A stretch of 61,003 nt of DNA from Caldilineaceae bacterium (GTDB taxonomy: Bacteria > Chloroflexota > Anaerolineae > Caldilineales > Caldilineaceae). Made by a program: the position numbers and the translations under genes. The notes beneath the pieces were generated by a model that did no database searches, was not told the origin of the DNA, and was given only the letters and a program-made list of their open reading frames with translations. The stretch is taken from assembly GCA_026989655.1 (NCBI GenBank), contig JALSIX010000085.1, positions 1 to 61,003 on the forward strand, given 5' to 3'. Positions 17,055-26,586 of the stretch are shown piece by piece (position 1 is the stretch's first letter; each line of letters begins with the position of its first letter).

Positions 17055-20000
17055 CTATGGCATCTCTTTCGCGACCCGCGCGGGAAAGGAGATCCCCCGT
17101 TCGACCAGGGTCTGCATGTCCCGGAGGATGGTGCGACGGCTGACATCCAGGGCCTGGGCCAGGTCCGCGGCTGTGGGAGCTCCGCCTTGGGCCTGGGCTT
17201 CGACCAGGAGCCGGGCCAGGACGTTCCGTCGCCGTTCGGGGCCGCTGGCAAGGCGTAGATCCTCCGGCGTCTCCAGGGTCCAGGTGACGGAGATCCGGTC
17301 CGCGGGCGTGAGGGGGCGTCCTGTGGGGGCATCGGCCCGGGCGATCTGGGCAGTCGTTCGTCGGATGTGGCGTTCCCGGGCCTCCTGGAGCCGTTGGCAG
17401 TTGTCGATCTCCTGGGCGAAGCGTTCCCGTTCCTCGAGTTCCAGCGCGGCCATCTGTTCGTCCTCGGCCTCTTGGGCCTGGAGGAGGAACTCCAGGGCTT
17501 CCTCTGTTCGGCCCTGGATCCATCGGACCCAGTATCCAGCGACGTACAGCCCTATGCGGACATCCGGCGGGGGCAGGTCGGGGAGCTGGGCGAGGCTCTG
17601 GAGCATCTGGTCGAGGGCACTTTCGGCTGTCTGGGATGCTCCCTGTCGAGCCGCGACGTAGGCCAGATCGCTCGCGGTGAGCGCGGCGGTGAGGTGTTCT
17701 CCCAGCGAGCGCCGCACGTGCAACGAGGCCTCCAGAGCGGCCTGGGCATCGGCCAGGCGCCCCATGCGGAGGAAGGCCTGTCCTCGACAGTACTGGGCGA
17801 AGCCCTCCAGGCGCCTGAAGCCGATCTCCACGGCGATCTCCAGACATTCCTCCAGGCAGGTCAGAGCCTCCTTGAAACGGCGGAGGGAGAGATAGGCGCT
17901 GCCCAGGTTGTTGAGGTCCACCCCGATTCGGAGGCGGTGGCCCAGGGGACGGGAGATGGCCAGGGCCTGGCGGTAGCAGTCCAGGGACTGTTCCACCCGG
18001 CCCATGCGCATGGCAATGCCCCCCAGGCTGCTCAGGTTATGGCCTTCTTCGGCCCGATCGCCCAGCTCCCGGCAGAGGGCCAAGGCCCGCTCGTGGTTCT
18101 CCTGGGCCTTGGTGAAGCGGCCCAGTTCCAGGTAGACTCCGCCCAACAAAGTGAGGGTACGCACCTCACCGTGGAGGTCACCGATGCGGCGGTAGAGCGC
18201 GGCGGCCCGACGGTGCAGGGTGAGCCGCTTCTGGAGCTGTCCTGTGTTGTGGGCCACCATGGCCAGAAAGTTCAACGCCTCGGCGACGCCGGCCCGGTTC
18301 TGGGCCTGGGCGTAGAGGGCCTGGACCCGCTCGCCGTGGGTGCGGGCAGCCTCGTACCGCCCTCTCTGGTTCTCCAGACGCCCCAAAGCCAGGAGGAAGG
18401 CGGCCTCCAGGGCTGGATCTTGGGCGCGGCGGGCATGGCCCAAGCCGGTTTGGATCCGGTCTCGGGCAGCATCGAGCTGCCCCTGGGCCCGGAGATATCC
18501 TGTCCAGAGCAGGGTCACCTGGGCATGGCGGCGCCCGTCGCCCAGCTTTTCGGCCAGGCAGTCCAGTTCTTCCAAGGGTTCCACCAGCTCGGCCCAGCGC
18601 TCCAGGGCCTCTAGGCTCTGGGCCTGGCCATATCGAGCCTGAAAGCGGTCGATGGTCTGTTCTGGGGGCAGGACATCCAGGGCGCGCTGGAAATGGGCCT
18701 GGGCTTGGGCGAAGCTGGCCATGGCCAGAGCCCTCTTGCCAGCCTCCAGCGCGTGGAGGGCGATGGCCGGGAGATCCTCCGCGCCCTCCGCGTGGGAGAG
18801 GAGGACCTCTGGACCCTCCGCGGCTCGATTGCGGAGAACCCGGAGGGCCGCGGCGTGATAGGTGCGGCGACGCGGACGCGGAATCCGGGCGTACACCGCG
18901 GCCCGCAGGGTGTCGTGGACAAAGCGATAGAGTGTGTCCTCGGGGATCAGGAAGCGGGCCTGTTCCAGCTCCCCGGCCCAAACCGGCAGCTCCTGGGCCG
19001 GCAGGGCTGCCTGGATGCAGGTATCGTGCCAGTCCAGGTAGGCAAAGCGCTGGCCCAGGATCGCGGCCAACTCCACGGCGCGGAGGGCTTCGGGCGAGAG
19101 GTGCATCAGCCGCTGCTCGGTCAGATCTTCCAGGCCCAGGGTTTCGGCGTTCAGCAGACCGGGGGGGTTCAGGAATGTCAAGATGGCCAGAGGATTGCCG
19201 CCTCCTCGTTCGTGGAGGTAGGTCACCCATGCGTCCTTGTCCCCGGCGGGATCGGTCCCCGAGCCAGGAGGTGTTGTGGCGTGGCTGTGGCGGGCCAGTT
19301 CGGCCACCTCATCCCAGGTGAGGCCGGCCAGGTGGAGGACTGAAGCCTCTCTCCGGTCCCAGGAGAGCACCTGGGACCAGGCCGCTTCCTGGCGGCGGAG
19401 CGCCTGGGGACGCGCACTGAGAACCAGCAGCACGCCGATCTTCTGCAGCGCGGGCTCCACGGCCGCCAACACCGGCCACAGGGCCGGGTCCGCCCAGTGG
19501 ACGTCCTCCAGGATCAGGAGGTGGGGAGCGATCTGGTGGAGGCCTTTCAACAGCCGGACCAGGGCCATGGACAGGTCCTGGTTCATTTCAGGAGGGCCTT
19601 TCCGCGGGGGCTCGGCGAGGTCTCGGTCCACCGGGATCTCCTGGGCCAGTCCGGGGAACAGGGGGCGCAGGGCCCGCAGCCAGTGCGGCCGGAGCAGTTG
19701 TTGGAGCTGTTGGACCCGGGGTCGGGAGAACAGGCTCTCCAGGGCCTGTGCCAACGGAGCGTACGGCGGTGGATGGAGGTAGGCCTGGCTGTGTCCCCAG
19801 CTCACCTGCCAGCCACGCCAGTCCGCCGCGCCGGCAAGTTCTTCCAGCAGGCGGCTTTTGCCGATCCCGGGTTCCCCCAGGAGGGTCACCAGCCCTCCGT
19901 GGCCCCGATAGGCTCGGTCCAGTCGGTCCAGAAGCCAACGGCGTTCCGTCACCCGCCCCACGAAAGGAGGGGGTGCTGAGGAGGTCGGGGCCGCATGGAG

Positions 20001-20720
20001 GGTCAGCTCACGCTGTAGGCGTTCGGCCAGTTGCCGGGTGTCCTGGCTCGGTGAGATGCCGAGCTCCTGGTTCAGGTGAGTGGCAAAGGCGCTGTACTCC
20101 TGCAACGCATCCGCGATGCGCCCCTCCCGGGCCAGGCAGCGCATGACCCCTTGACAGACCGTCTCCCGTAGGGGGTCCAGGGCCAGGAGGCATCGCCAAC
20201 AGTGCAGGGCCTCTCGAGGGCATCCGGCCGCCTCCTCGTGTGTGGCCAGCCGTTCCAAGGCGTCCAGGAAACGCTCGTGGAGGTGGGTCCGTCGGGCCAG
20301 GATCCAGTCCACGTAGAGGCCTGGCAGAAGCTCGCCCCGATAGAGCTCGATGGCCTCGCGCAGAGCAGGAGCCGTGTCCTGGGCAACCCGTTGTTCGAAG
20401 CGCCATACATCGGTCCACAGGCTCTCCTCTGTCAGGGCCAGCGCAATGGAATGGCGGTCGATGGACAGCCAGTGCTCGCCCAACACGGTGTGCAGCCGAT
20501 AGAGCACGTCGGAGAGCCGGCGGCGAACCCTTTCCGGGCTTCCTTCGGGCCACAACAGTTCGGCCAATATCTCCCGATCGTGCGCCACTCCGGGATGGAG
20601 GATCAGGTATGCGAAGAGTTGGAGGACGTGGCCCTTCGGGATCGTGAGCGCTCTCCCCGAATCCACCACCTGGAGATCCCCCAGCAGGTAGACATGGCGA
20701 GAGGGTGGCATGGCCTTCAT
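17055..20720 (-). CDS. large BTAD/SARP-type transcriptional regulator with AAA ATPase, TPR repeats and C-terminal HTH
   Basis: 1221 residues. An N-terminal OmpR-type winged helix (about 5-100) is followed by a bacterial transcriptional activator domain (about 100-245) and an AAA/STAND-type ATPase. The ATPase has Walker A GEPGIGKSR (about 280) and Walker B LLILEDVHWAD. A long TPR solenoid (about 640-1060) includes canonical 'A....ALA..R.LGDRAEEG..L..LG' units. A C-terminal helix-turn-helix reads DLAQALDVSRRTILRDMQTL (about 1175-1200). Members of this class integrate a signal through the ATPase/TPR part and activate nearby genes. A second HTH at the far C-terminus is unusual. Likely target regions are its own promoter (20867-20896) or the downstream surface operon (inference). 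Cytoplasmic; ligand unknown. Confidence 0.85.
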   Translation of the reverse strand: MKAMPPSRHVYLLGDLQVVDSGRALTIPKGHVLQLFAYLILHPGVAHDREILAELLWPEGSPERVRRRLSDVLYRLHTVLGEHWLSIDRHSIALALTEESLWTDVWRFEQRVAQDTAPALREAIELYRGELLPGLYVDWILARRTHLHERFLDALERLATHEEAAGCPREALHCWRCLLALDPLRETVCQGVMRCLAREGRIADALQEYSAFATHLNQELGISPSQDTRQLAERLQRELTLHAAPTSSAPPPFVGRVTERRWLLDRLDRAYRGHGGLVTLLGEPGIGKSRLLEELAGAADWRGWQVSWGHSQAYLHPPPYAPLAQALESLFSRPRVQQLQQLLRPHWLRALRPLFPGLAQEIPVDRDLAEPPRKGPPEMNQDLSMALVRLLKGLHQIAPHLLILEDVHWADPALWPVLAAVEPALQKIGVLLVLSARPQALRRQEAAWSQVLSWDRREASVLHLAGLTWDEVAELARHSHATTPPGSGTDPAGDKDAWVTYLHERGGGNPLAILTFLNPPGLLNAETLGLEDLTEQRLMHLSPEALRAVELAAILGQRFAYLDWHDTCIQAALPAQELPVWAGELEQARFLIPEDTLYRFVHDTLRAAVYARIPRPRRRTYHAAALRVLRNRAAEGPEVLLSHAEGAEDLPAIALHALEAGKRALAMASFAQAQAHFQRALDVLPPEQTIDRFQARYGQAQSLEALERWAELVEPLEELDCLAEKLGDGRRHAQVTLLWTGYLRAQGQLDAARDRIQTGLGHARRAQDPALEAAFLLALGRLENQRGRYEAARTHGERVQALYAQAQNRAGVAEALNFLAMVAHNTGQLQKRLTLHRRAAALYRRIGDLHGEVRTLTLLGGVYLELGRFTKAQENHERALALCRELGDRAEEGHNLSSLGGIAMRMGRVEQSLDCYRQALAISRPLGHRLRIGVDLNNLGSAYLSLRRFKEALTCLEECLEIAVEIGFRRLEGFAQYCRGQAFLRMGRLADAQAALEASLHVRRSLGEHLTAALTASDLAYVAARQGASQTAESALDQMLQSLAQLPDLPPPDVRIGLYVAGYWVRWIQGRTEEALEFLLQAQEAEDEQMAALELEERERFAQEIDNCQRLQEARERHIRRTTAQIARADAPTGRPLTPADRISVTWTLETPEDLRLASGPERRRNVLARLLVEAQAQGGAPTAADLAQALDVSRRTILRDMQTLVERGISFPARVAKEMP

Positions 20721-20866
20721 TGGTCCGTTATCCTTGTTTCCTCGATCCGGCTTCTGTCGGAAGGGGGGTCCTGGGAGGTGAGGCCTGCGAGGCGATCCAG
20801 CTCACCCGGCCGCCATCCGATGAAGCGGCCTCCAGCGGCAGTAAAGGGTCTGGGGCTCTGGAGACC

Positions 20867-20896
20867 ACTCTATCATCGCGCATCGAGCGCTGTCAA
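20867..20896 (-). promoter_or_regulatory. promoter of the BTAD regulator
   Basis: On the minus strand TTGACA (20891-20896) is followed after 18 bp by TAGAGT (20867-20872). It points toward the start at 20720, leaving a leader of about 140 nt. Confidence 0.5.
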
Positions 20897-21065
20897 GACA
20901 ACGAGATGATACAATGATGACAAAAATGACAAGATCGCAGCCGGGCTCCCCCGAACAACCCTGTTCCTGGACATGGGGATCGATTTTTTTCCTGAGGAAG
21001 GGGCGCCATCTCCGATGGAGGCGGTGTCATGGAAGTGTCGCCCTGGAGGGCGCTCTCCTGGGGGG

Positions 21066-21251
21066 GCATATTTCAGCACCTTCGGTAAGGGAAGGCTCTC
21101 TGTCCACGGTCGCCCCCCCTCTGGCCTTCCTGTGCGGGGGAACCGTGTAAGGGACCCCTCGCTCTCTCGGGGGGTCAACGCGTGCCCCCCCAGGACCGCA
21201 TCTCTCAGGGCCCCCCTCTGCCGGGGGTATCGTTCAGGATCGTCGGTAAGG
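21066..21251. repeat. three degenerate direct repeats in a long intergenic region
   Basis: A segment of about 25-30 bp recurs at 21066-21090 and 21223-21251. Both copies have the form G-run, TAT or CAT, TTCAG, then TCGGTAAGG. A shorter relative (GCGGGGG, then CCGTGTAAGG) lies at 21134-21153. The surroundings (20930-21360) are rich in G and C runs and small hairpins, for example CGCCCTGGAGGGCG at 21039-21052. No gene is supported between 20897 and 21477. Confidence 0.4.
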
Positions 21252-21363
21252 TGGGGGCTCCTGCGACGACTGGGAGGAAAGCGGGGTTTTTGTGGCAGAG
21301 CCCGACCATCGTGAAACATACACCACGGAGCTCTTCGAATTCCCCGGAGAGGACAGGATGGGG

Positions 21364-21369
21364 TACAAT
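21364..21369 (+). promoter_or_regulatory. candidate -10 box of the small gene at 21478
   Basis: TACAAT, the same -10 sequence as at 23432-23437 (minus) and 60454-60459, lies 109 bp upstream of the start. No good -35 box is visible, so the promoter call is weak. Confidence 0.3.
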
Positions 21370-21477
21370 GCAGGGGCCCGTCTGTACAGAGGCATATCCC
21401 CGTCCTCGGTCGGCTGGACAGGCCGAGCCATCGCTGCCGAGCCCCAGCGGGCTTGCCTGGAGAAAGGAGCGAGATCC

Positions 21478-21708
21478 ATGGCCATGACGCACCAGGAGGC
21501 ACTGGACCTGATCCGGGAGCTGCTCAAGGCCCCAGATGAGGAGAAGTTGATGCAGATCGTGACCCTGAACCTCCCCCGGATCGACGGCACCTTCTTCGGG
21601 GTGCTCAACCAGTCGGTGGAGCAGCTCCGGCGGGAGGGCAAGGGACACATCGCGGATGCCCTGGAACGGCTGGGGGACAGGATCCTGCGCATGCGGACGC
21701 TGATCTGA
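21478..21708 (+). CDS. small soluble helical protein of unknown function
   Basis: 76 residues from ATG 21478 with AAAGGAG 8 nt upstream. The sequence is almost entirely amphipathic helix (HQEALDLIRELLKAP, EEKLMQIVTLNLPRIDGTFF, and a closing helix ending RILRMRTLI), with no cysteine, no membrane segment and no motif I can name. It stands alone on the plus strand and is followed by a strong terminator at 21755-21782. Start, stop and terminator make it a convincing monocistronic gene; the product could be a small regulatory or adaptor protein. Confidence 0.7.
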   Translation: MAMTHQEALDLIRELLKAPDEEKLMQIVTLNLPRIDGTFFGVLNQSVEQLRREGKGHIADALERLGDRILRMRTLI

Positions 21709-21754
21709 GGGGCCTGGGGCGTCCATGTCCCGGCCAAAGCGGCCTGAAAGGGAA

Positions 21755-21782
21755 GCGGGGCGCCCCCTCCGGGGCGCCCCGC
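21755..21782. terminator. strong intrinsic terminator, possibly bidirectional
   Basis: GCGGGGCGCCCC, loop CTCC, then GGGGCGCCCCGC forms a perfect 12-bp GC stem followed by TGTTTCC. On the other strand it is followed by TTCCCTTTC. It sits between convergent genes ending at 21708 and 21816 and can serve both. Confidence 0.8.
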
Positions 21783-21815
21783 TGTTTCCAGGACCATGTG
21801 CCCGTCGCCGCGGCG

Positions 21816-23264
21816 CTAGGCATCCATGCGGAAGAAGTGCATGGCCGCGTTCCACAGGTTGCGCACGCTGAACTTCGTGGGATGGACCCGCCGGCTGATC
21901 ATCCAGCCCTTGAACAGCTTGTGGATCCACCAGTAGACCGTGTCCACCACCTTGTTGTGGGGCAGCTTGATGAGCTGGCGGATCACCGGCTCCAGCCAGG
22001 GATACTCCACGCCGATGGCGAACCAGCGCTGCAGGTGCTCGATCTGGCGTTTCTCCTTCTCGTCCTCGAAGACGATGATGGAACGGTCCCAGGCGATGGA
22101 GGAGATGTCGTCGAAGGTGCCCACCATGAAGTTGTTGTCCTGCGCGTACTTGCCCAGCTCTGTGCCCGGGTAGGGTTGGAAGAGAAAGGCGTGGGCGTAG
22201 GAGATCCGGGCCTCCGCGTTCAGGCGCATGGTGTCCAGGTCGTCCTCCAGCCGGCCGGAGGGCAGCCCCAGGATGTTGGTGGAGGTGACGTGGATGCCCG
22301 CGTCCCGCAGCATGCGGCCGGCCAGGACGATGTCCTCCCGGGACATGTGGCGCTTGAGCACGTCCCGACGGATCCGGTCGTTGGCGGCCTCGATGCCCAT
22401 GCTCACCGTGCCCGCGCCGGCCTTGGCCAGCAGATCCACCTTGTGGGGCCAGCGGACCAGCAGGTCGGCCCGGACGTTGCAGAAGAAGGGCAGCCCCACC
22501 TGTTGGGGCCACTTCTCCGCGAACTCCTCCAGCCAGTCGTCGAAGATGATGAACAGGTCGTCGATGAAGACCACCTGTTCCAGGGGCCACAGGGAGCGGA
22601 CCCAGTTCACCTCGTCGATGATGGTGTCCACCGGACGCTGGTTGCCCCGCTTCTCCTTCTTGTAGATCTGGTAGTAGGCGTGGTTGAAACAGTAGGTGCA
22701 CTGGTAGGGGCAGCCCCGGGAGCCCATGAAGTGCTTCACCGGCGCGTCCCGGCTGTACTCGTGTTTCTCGTAGATCAGGTGGCGATCCGGGTGGGGCAGG
22801 GAGCCCAGGTCGTGGATCAGGGGGCGGACCGGGTTCTTCACGATCTCGTCCTCCAGCTTGATCCACAGGTTGGGGATGTCCGGGCGGACGCGACCCTCCT
22901 CCAGGGAGTTGGCCAGGTCCACGATGGCCCCTTCCCCTTCGCCCACGCAGATCGCGTCCACCCCAGGCTCCTCGATCATCTCTGGGAAGAAGGTGGGATG
23001 GGGCCCCCCGAAGATGGAGAAGACCCCCTTGCCGTTCAGGGCTTCCCGGATGCGACGGTTTAGCTCGTAGTAGTACTGGTGGGAGCCGGTCATCACGCTG
23101 AACCCCAGGATGTCCGGCTCGAACTCCAGGGCCACCTGCACCGGATCCTCCTGGGCCGCGATGGCCAGCCCCACCTGGTGGCCGGCCTGCTTCAACACCG
23201 AGGAGAGCTGCATGATGCCCTGGGGCTCGTAGTCGATCTGCTTTTCCACAAAGAGAACGCGCAT
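21816..23264 (-). CDS. B12-binding-domain radical SAM protein
   Basis: 482 residues. The N-terminal Rossmann-like cobalamin-binding domain (about 1-140) includes [10 protein letters not shown] and [12 protein letters not shown], but the canonical DxHxxG lower-ligand motif is absent, as in many base-off B12 radical SAM enzymes. The radical SAM core has the cluster motif GCPYQCTYC (Cys about 183, 187, 190), the SMGIEAAND strand and 'NILGLPSGR'. The C-terminal 110 residues are helical with conserved-looking Trp. Such proteins act as methylases or in B12-dependent radical rearrangements; the substrate cannot be read from sequence. Start ATG 23264 has AGGAGGA upstream and a good promoter at 23432-23460. 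Confidence 0.85.
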   Translation of the reverse strand: MRVLFVEKQIDYEPQGIMQLSSVLKQAGHQVGLAIAAQEDPVQVALEFEPDILGFSVMTGSHQYYYELNRRIREALNGKGVFSIFGGPHPTFFPEMIEEPGVDAICVGEGEGAIVDLANSLEEGRVRPDIPNLWIKLEDEIVKNPVRPLIHDLGSLPHPDRHLIYEKHEYSRDAPVKHFMGSRGCPYQCTYCFNHAYYQIYKKEKRGNQRPVDTIIDEVNWVRSLWPLEQVVFIDDLFIIFDDWLEEFAEKWPQQVGLPFFCNVRADLLVRWPHKVDLLAKAGAGTVSMGIEAANDRIRRDVLKRHMSREDIVLAGRMLRDAGIHVTSTNILGLPSGRLEDDLDTMRLNAEARISYAHAFLFQPYPGTELGKYAQDNNFMVGTFDDISSIAWDRSIIVFEDEKEKRQIEHLQRWFAIGVEYPWLEPVIRQLIKLPHNKVVDTVYWWIHKLFKGWMISRRVHPTKFSVRNLWNAAMHFFRMDA

Positions 23265-23431
23265 GGGCTGGTCTCCTCCTGCTCAGTGGGCTGTCATCCC
23301 CGGTGGGCGGCCACCTCCCTACAGGATACGACACCGTCGGATGGGGACACGGGCGCCACCGGGGGCAAGGGGGGGCCTCACAGGGTGCTCTTCTCTCGGC
23401 ATGCGGCACCGGTTGCTGGGGTGTGGATGCT

Positions 23432-23460
23432 ATTGTAGTCAAAAGGCCTGCCCTCGTCAA
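23432..23460 (-). promoter_or_regulatory. promoter of the B12 radical SAM gene
   Basis: On the minus strand TTGACG (23455-23460), 17 bp, TACAAT (23432-23437). The leader to the ATG at 23264 is about 160 nt. One of the best sigma70-like sites in the window. Confidence 0.7.
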
Positions 23461-23503
23461 ATTTATCTGAAACTTCTGCCAAAAATCCGTGTCCGGCCGG
23501 ACC

Positions 23504-24286
23504 TCACACGGCCTGGGCCACCAGGATCAGCCGTTCGCTCCCGCTGTCCAGGGGCGCCCCGTGGAAGTCGCCCCACCGCTCCACCACCTGAAAGCCGCTT
23601 CCCTCCAGCAGCAGGGCCAGCTCGTCCGGCCACAGGTAGCGCAGCAGGAAGGGGAACTCGGTCCGGACCACCGCGCCATTCGGCCGGACCTCCTCGTAGA
23701 TGAAGAGGACGTGGATCCGCTGGGTGGCCACGTCCACCCGGCGCACCACCCACTTGTGGACGGGATGGCCTGTCTCCGGATCGGTCCAGGTGTCGGCCAG
23801 CTCCTGGAGGCCGTCCACCCGGGCCAGCTCGGGAAGGTGTGGGAAGAAGAGGTCCACCAGGAGGGTGCCGCCCGGGCGGAGATGGCGGCGGGCGTTCGCC
23901 AGCACAGCCCGTTGGTCGGCCTGGGTGGCCAGGTGCATCAGGGTGTTGCTGACACAGCAGGCGAAGTCGTGGTCCCTGCGCGCCAGGTCCACCGTGCGCA
24001 GATCCGCCTGGACCAGCACCACCCGGTCCAGGTATCTCTGTTCCTGGAGCTTGCGCCGGGCCTGGGCCAACAGGCCTGGGCTGCTGTCCACCCCCGTCAC
24101 CTCACACCCCACGGCCGCCAGGGGGAGCAACACCCGGCCGGTGCCACAGCCCAGCTCCAGGGCCCGTCCCCCGGCCTGTTGGGCCAGGTCCACGATCAGG
24201 GGCAGGTCCTCCGTGTGATCCCGGTAGTCCGCATCGTAGAACCGGGCGATGCGGCCGAAGGGGTCGGTTTCGGGTATCATATCCAT
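23504..24286 (-). CDS. class I SAM-dependent methyltransferase
   Basis: 260 residues. Motif I is ALELGCGTGRVLLPL (about residues 42-56), motif II acidic VTGVDSS (about 63-69), and post-motifs VVLVQADLRTVDL and LRPGGTLLVDLFFP. This is a Methyltransf_25/11-type fold. The N-terminus (FGRIARFYDADYRDH) is typical of small-molecule methyltransferases. No targeting signal; cytoplasmic. A TAGAGT -10-like box lies only 6 nt upstream of the ATG on the minus strand, so the mRNA may be leaderless; no Shine-Dalgarno is visible. It is divergent from the lipocalin-like gene. Substrate unknown. Confidence 0.8.
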   Translation of the reverse strand: MDMIPETDPFGRIARFYDADYRDHTEDLPLIVDLAQQAGGRALELGCGTGRVLLPLAAVGCEVTGVDSSPGLLAQARRKLQEQRYLDRVVLVQADLRTVDLARRDHDFACCVSNTLMHLATQADQRAVLANARRHLRPGGTLLVDLFFPHLPELARVDGLQELADTWTDPETGHPVHKWVVRRVDVATQRIHVLFIYEEVRPNGAVVRTEFPFLLRYLWPDELALLLEGSGFQVVERWGDFHGAPLDSGSERLILVAQAV

Positions 24287-24406
24287 GCGGGTACTCTAGC
24301 ATGTGGAGACCGGATCCGGGAAATGGGATCGCCGCGGTGGACGCCCCCCGGCAGAGGCCCGAGGGAACGGTCTTCGAGTCTGCCAACGGTCGTGAGGTCG
24401 GTCACC

Positions 24407-25588
24407 ATGTTCTCCTTTCCGGGATTGTCCGTCCAGACGGTGGGCTGGACCATGGCAGCGCTCCTGGCCATGGTCCTGGCCGGCTGCAGCCCCCGGGCCG
24501 ACGCCCACCAGGCCTCCGCGGATGTGGTGGCCGAGCTGTCCGGGCCTTCGGACCCGGGATTCGCCCGGGCCCTGGCTCCCCGGCCCCTGGTCTTTCCCCA
24601 GGACCATGGCCCCCATCCGGAGTTCGCCACGGAGTGGTGGTACTACACGGGCAATCTCCAGGACCCGGAGGGACAGGACTACGGCTACCAGCTCACCTTC
24701 TTCCGGACGGCCCTGGCTCCCCAGGACCCGGACCGCCCCTCCCGCTGGGCCACCACCCAGGTCTACATGGCCCACTTCGCGTTGACCAGTGCCCCGGCCG
24801 GGCGCCATGTGGCCTTCGACCGTTTCAGCCGAGGCGCCGCAGGCCTGGCCGGTGCCCAGGGAGTTCCCACCTTTCAGGTCTGGCTGGAGGACTGGCAGGT
24901 CCAGCAGGTGGGACCGGGGCGATATCGGCTCCAGGCCCGGGAGCCCACGGCCGAGGGCCTCATGGCCCTGGACCTGGACCTCCGGGAGACCCGGCCTCCG
25001 GTCCTCCACGGCGACCGGGGCCTGAGCCAGAAGGGGCCCGAGCCGGGCAACGCCAGCTATTACTACAGCCTGGTCAACCTGGAGACCACGGGGGTCCTGA
25101 CCTTTGCCGGCGAGGCGGTGTCCGTCCAGGGGCTGAGCTGGATGGACCACGAGTTCGGGACCAGCGCACTCAGCGGGGATGCTGTGGGCTGGGACTGGTT
25201 CAGTGCCCAGCTGGACAACGGGATGGTCCTGATGTTCGGCCGTATCCGCAACGCGGACGGCTCGTCACAGCCCCACTTCGAGGGCACCCTCCTCTACCCG
25301 GACGGACGTCAGGTCCGCCTGGCCCCGGAGGACTTCGAGCTGCGGGCCCTGGGGAGCTGGACCAGCCCCCAGACGGGCATCGTCTATCCCCAGGGGTGGC
25401 AGGTCCGTTTCCCTGCCCATGGCTTGGAGCTGCGGATCGAGCCCATCGTGGCCGACCAGGAGATGCGGGTGAGCTTCGTCTACTACGAGGGGGCCACCCG
25501 GATCTGGGGGACCTTCCAGGGGGCACCGGTGCGGGGGCGGGGCTTCGTGGAGCTGACCGGCTACGGGGGCCGCCGCAGCGCCCGCTGA
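24407..25588 (+). CDS. lipocalin-like lipoprotein (CrtC/AttH family)
   Basis: 393 residues with a lipoprotein signal ending in the lipobox LAGC (Cys about 28). The mature part carries the family start 'FPQDHGPHPEFATEWWYYTG' (about 64-83) and the later signature LSWMDHEFGTS, followed by GWDWFSAQLDNG, characteristic of the double-lipocalin hydroxysqualene/hydroxycarotenoid hydratase-like CrtC/AttH proteins. It is probably anchored outside the membrane and binds or modifies a lipid-like substrate (inference; catalysis not shown). No strong Shine-Dalgarno is visible before ATG 24407. Confidence 0.8.
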   Translation: MFSFPGLSVQTVGWTMAALLAMVLAGCSPRADAHQASADVVAELSGPSDPGFARALAPRPLVFPQDHGPHPEFATEWWYYTGNLQDPEGQDYGYQLTFFRTALAPQDPDRPSRWATTQVYMAHFALTSAPAGRHVAFDRFSRGAAGLAGAQGVPTFQVWLEDWQVQQVGPGRYRLQAREPTAEGLMALDLDLRETRPPVLHGDRGLSQKGPEPGNASYYYSLVNLETTGVLTFAGEAVSVQGLSWMDHEFGTSALSGDAVGWDWFSAQLDNGMVLMFGRIRNADGSSQPHFEGTLLYPDGRQVRLAPEDFELRALGSWTSPQTGIVYPQGWQVRFPAHGLELRIEPIVADQEMRVSFVYYEGATRIWGTFQGAPVRGRGFVELTGYGGRRSAR

Positions 25589-25689
25589 TCGGCCCCCCGG
25601 GATCGGCGATTGGGGAGGCCTGGGCCCCCGTGCTAGAATGAGGTGCTCTGACCGAGGTATGCCCAGCCCTGCTGGACGAGGCAAAGGCC

Positions 25690-26550
25690 ATGACCGCTGA
25701 GCCCATACCGGTGGCGTTGCCCGAACCCTGGCGTCGGGCCGCGGTGACGGTGGTGATCCCCACCTACAACGAGGCCGACAACATCGGCCCCATCACTCGG
25801 GCCGTGTTGGGCCTGCCCCTGCCCAATCTGCGCCTGATCGTGGTGGACGACAACTCGCCCGACGGCACCGGGACCCTGGCCGAGGCCCTGGCCAACCGGG
25901 AGGATCCGAGCCGAATGGTGGTGATCCGCCGTCGGGGCAAGGCCGGCCTGGGCACCGCGTACATCGAGGGCATGCGCCGAGCCCTGCACCTGGGCGCGGA
26001 GTTCGTGGTCCAGATGGATGCGGACTTCAGCCATTCGCCGGACTACATCCCCCAGATGTTGGCCGTGAGCCTGATCACCGGCGCGGACGTGGTCATCGGC
26101 AGCCGTTACGTGCCCGGCGGCAGCCTGGACGAGCGCTGGAGCTGGTGGCGGCGTCTGTTGAGCTGGTGGGCCAACGCGTACAGCCGGGCCATCCTCCAGA
26201 TCCGGGTGCGGGACATGACCGCGGGCTTCAAGCTGTGGCGTCGGGAGGCCCTCCTGGGCATTGGCCTGGACACGGTGCGCAGCAACGGCTACGTCTTCCA
26301 GGTGGAGATGGCCTACCTGAGCGAGAAACTCGGCTACCGGGTCATCGAGCTGCCCATCCACTTCGAGGACCGCCGGATCGGCCAGAGCAAGATGGACGTG
26401 CCGGTGAAGCTGGAGTCGGCCTGGCGGGTATGGGAGCTGCGGTGGCGCCACCGTCGGCGGATCCGGCGTGGGCGTCCAGCCCTGGCCTCGGAATCGGGCC
26501 ATCCCCTCCTGTCGTCTGCCCCGGTGCCCAACGTGGAGCGCGAGGCGTGA
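25690..26550 (+). CDS. polyprenol-phosphate mannose synthase-like glycosyltransferase (GT2)
   Basis: 286 residues. The GT2 fold shows [29 protein letters not shown], the DxD motif in [10 protein letters not shown] (about 114-123) and the DPM1 signatures IGSRYVPGG and [13 protein letters not shown]. It transfers a sugar from a nucleotide donor to polyprenyl phosphate on the cytoplasmic face. There is no C-terminal membrane domain; residues after 245 are a basic, low-complexity tail. A TAGAAT box lies at 25634. The final codons and stop fall inside the degenerate heptamer array 26531-26586. The following YfhO-flippase gene suggests use of the lipid-linked sugar for envelope glycans (inference). 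Confidence 0.85.
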   Translation: MTAEPIPVALPEPWRRAAVTVVIPTYNEADNIGPITRAVLGLPLPNLRLIVVDDNSPDGTGTLAEALANREDPSRMVVIRRRGKAGLGTAYIEGMRRALHLGAEFVVQMDADFSHSPDYIPQMLAVSLITGADVVIGSRYVPGGSLDERWSWWRRLLSWWANAYSRAILQIRVRDMTAGFKLWRREALLGIGLDTVRSNGYVFQVEMAYLSEKLGYRVIELPIHFEDRRIGQSKMDVPVKLESAWRVWELRWRHRRRIRRGRPALASESGHPLLSSAPVPNVEREA

Positions 26551-26586
26551 GCCGTGGGCCGTGATGTGTGGAGCGTGGCGTGGTGA
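26531..26586 (-). repeat. degenerate heptamer array (NCGTGRN) spanning a stop and a start codon
   Basis: The plus strand divides into successive 7-mers ACGTGGA, GCGCGAG, GCGTGAG, CCGTGGG, CCGTGAT, GTGTGGA, GCGTGGC, GTGGTGA. The core is the reverse complement of the YTCACGY units at 53061-53151. It contains the TGA stop of the DPM1-like gene (26548-26550) and the possible GTG starts of the next gene. Confidence 0.55.
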
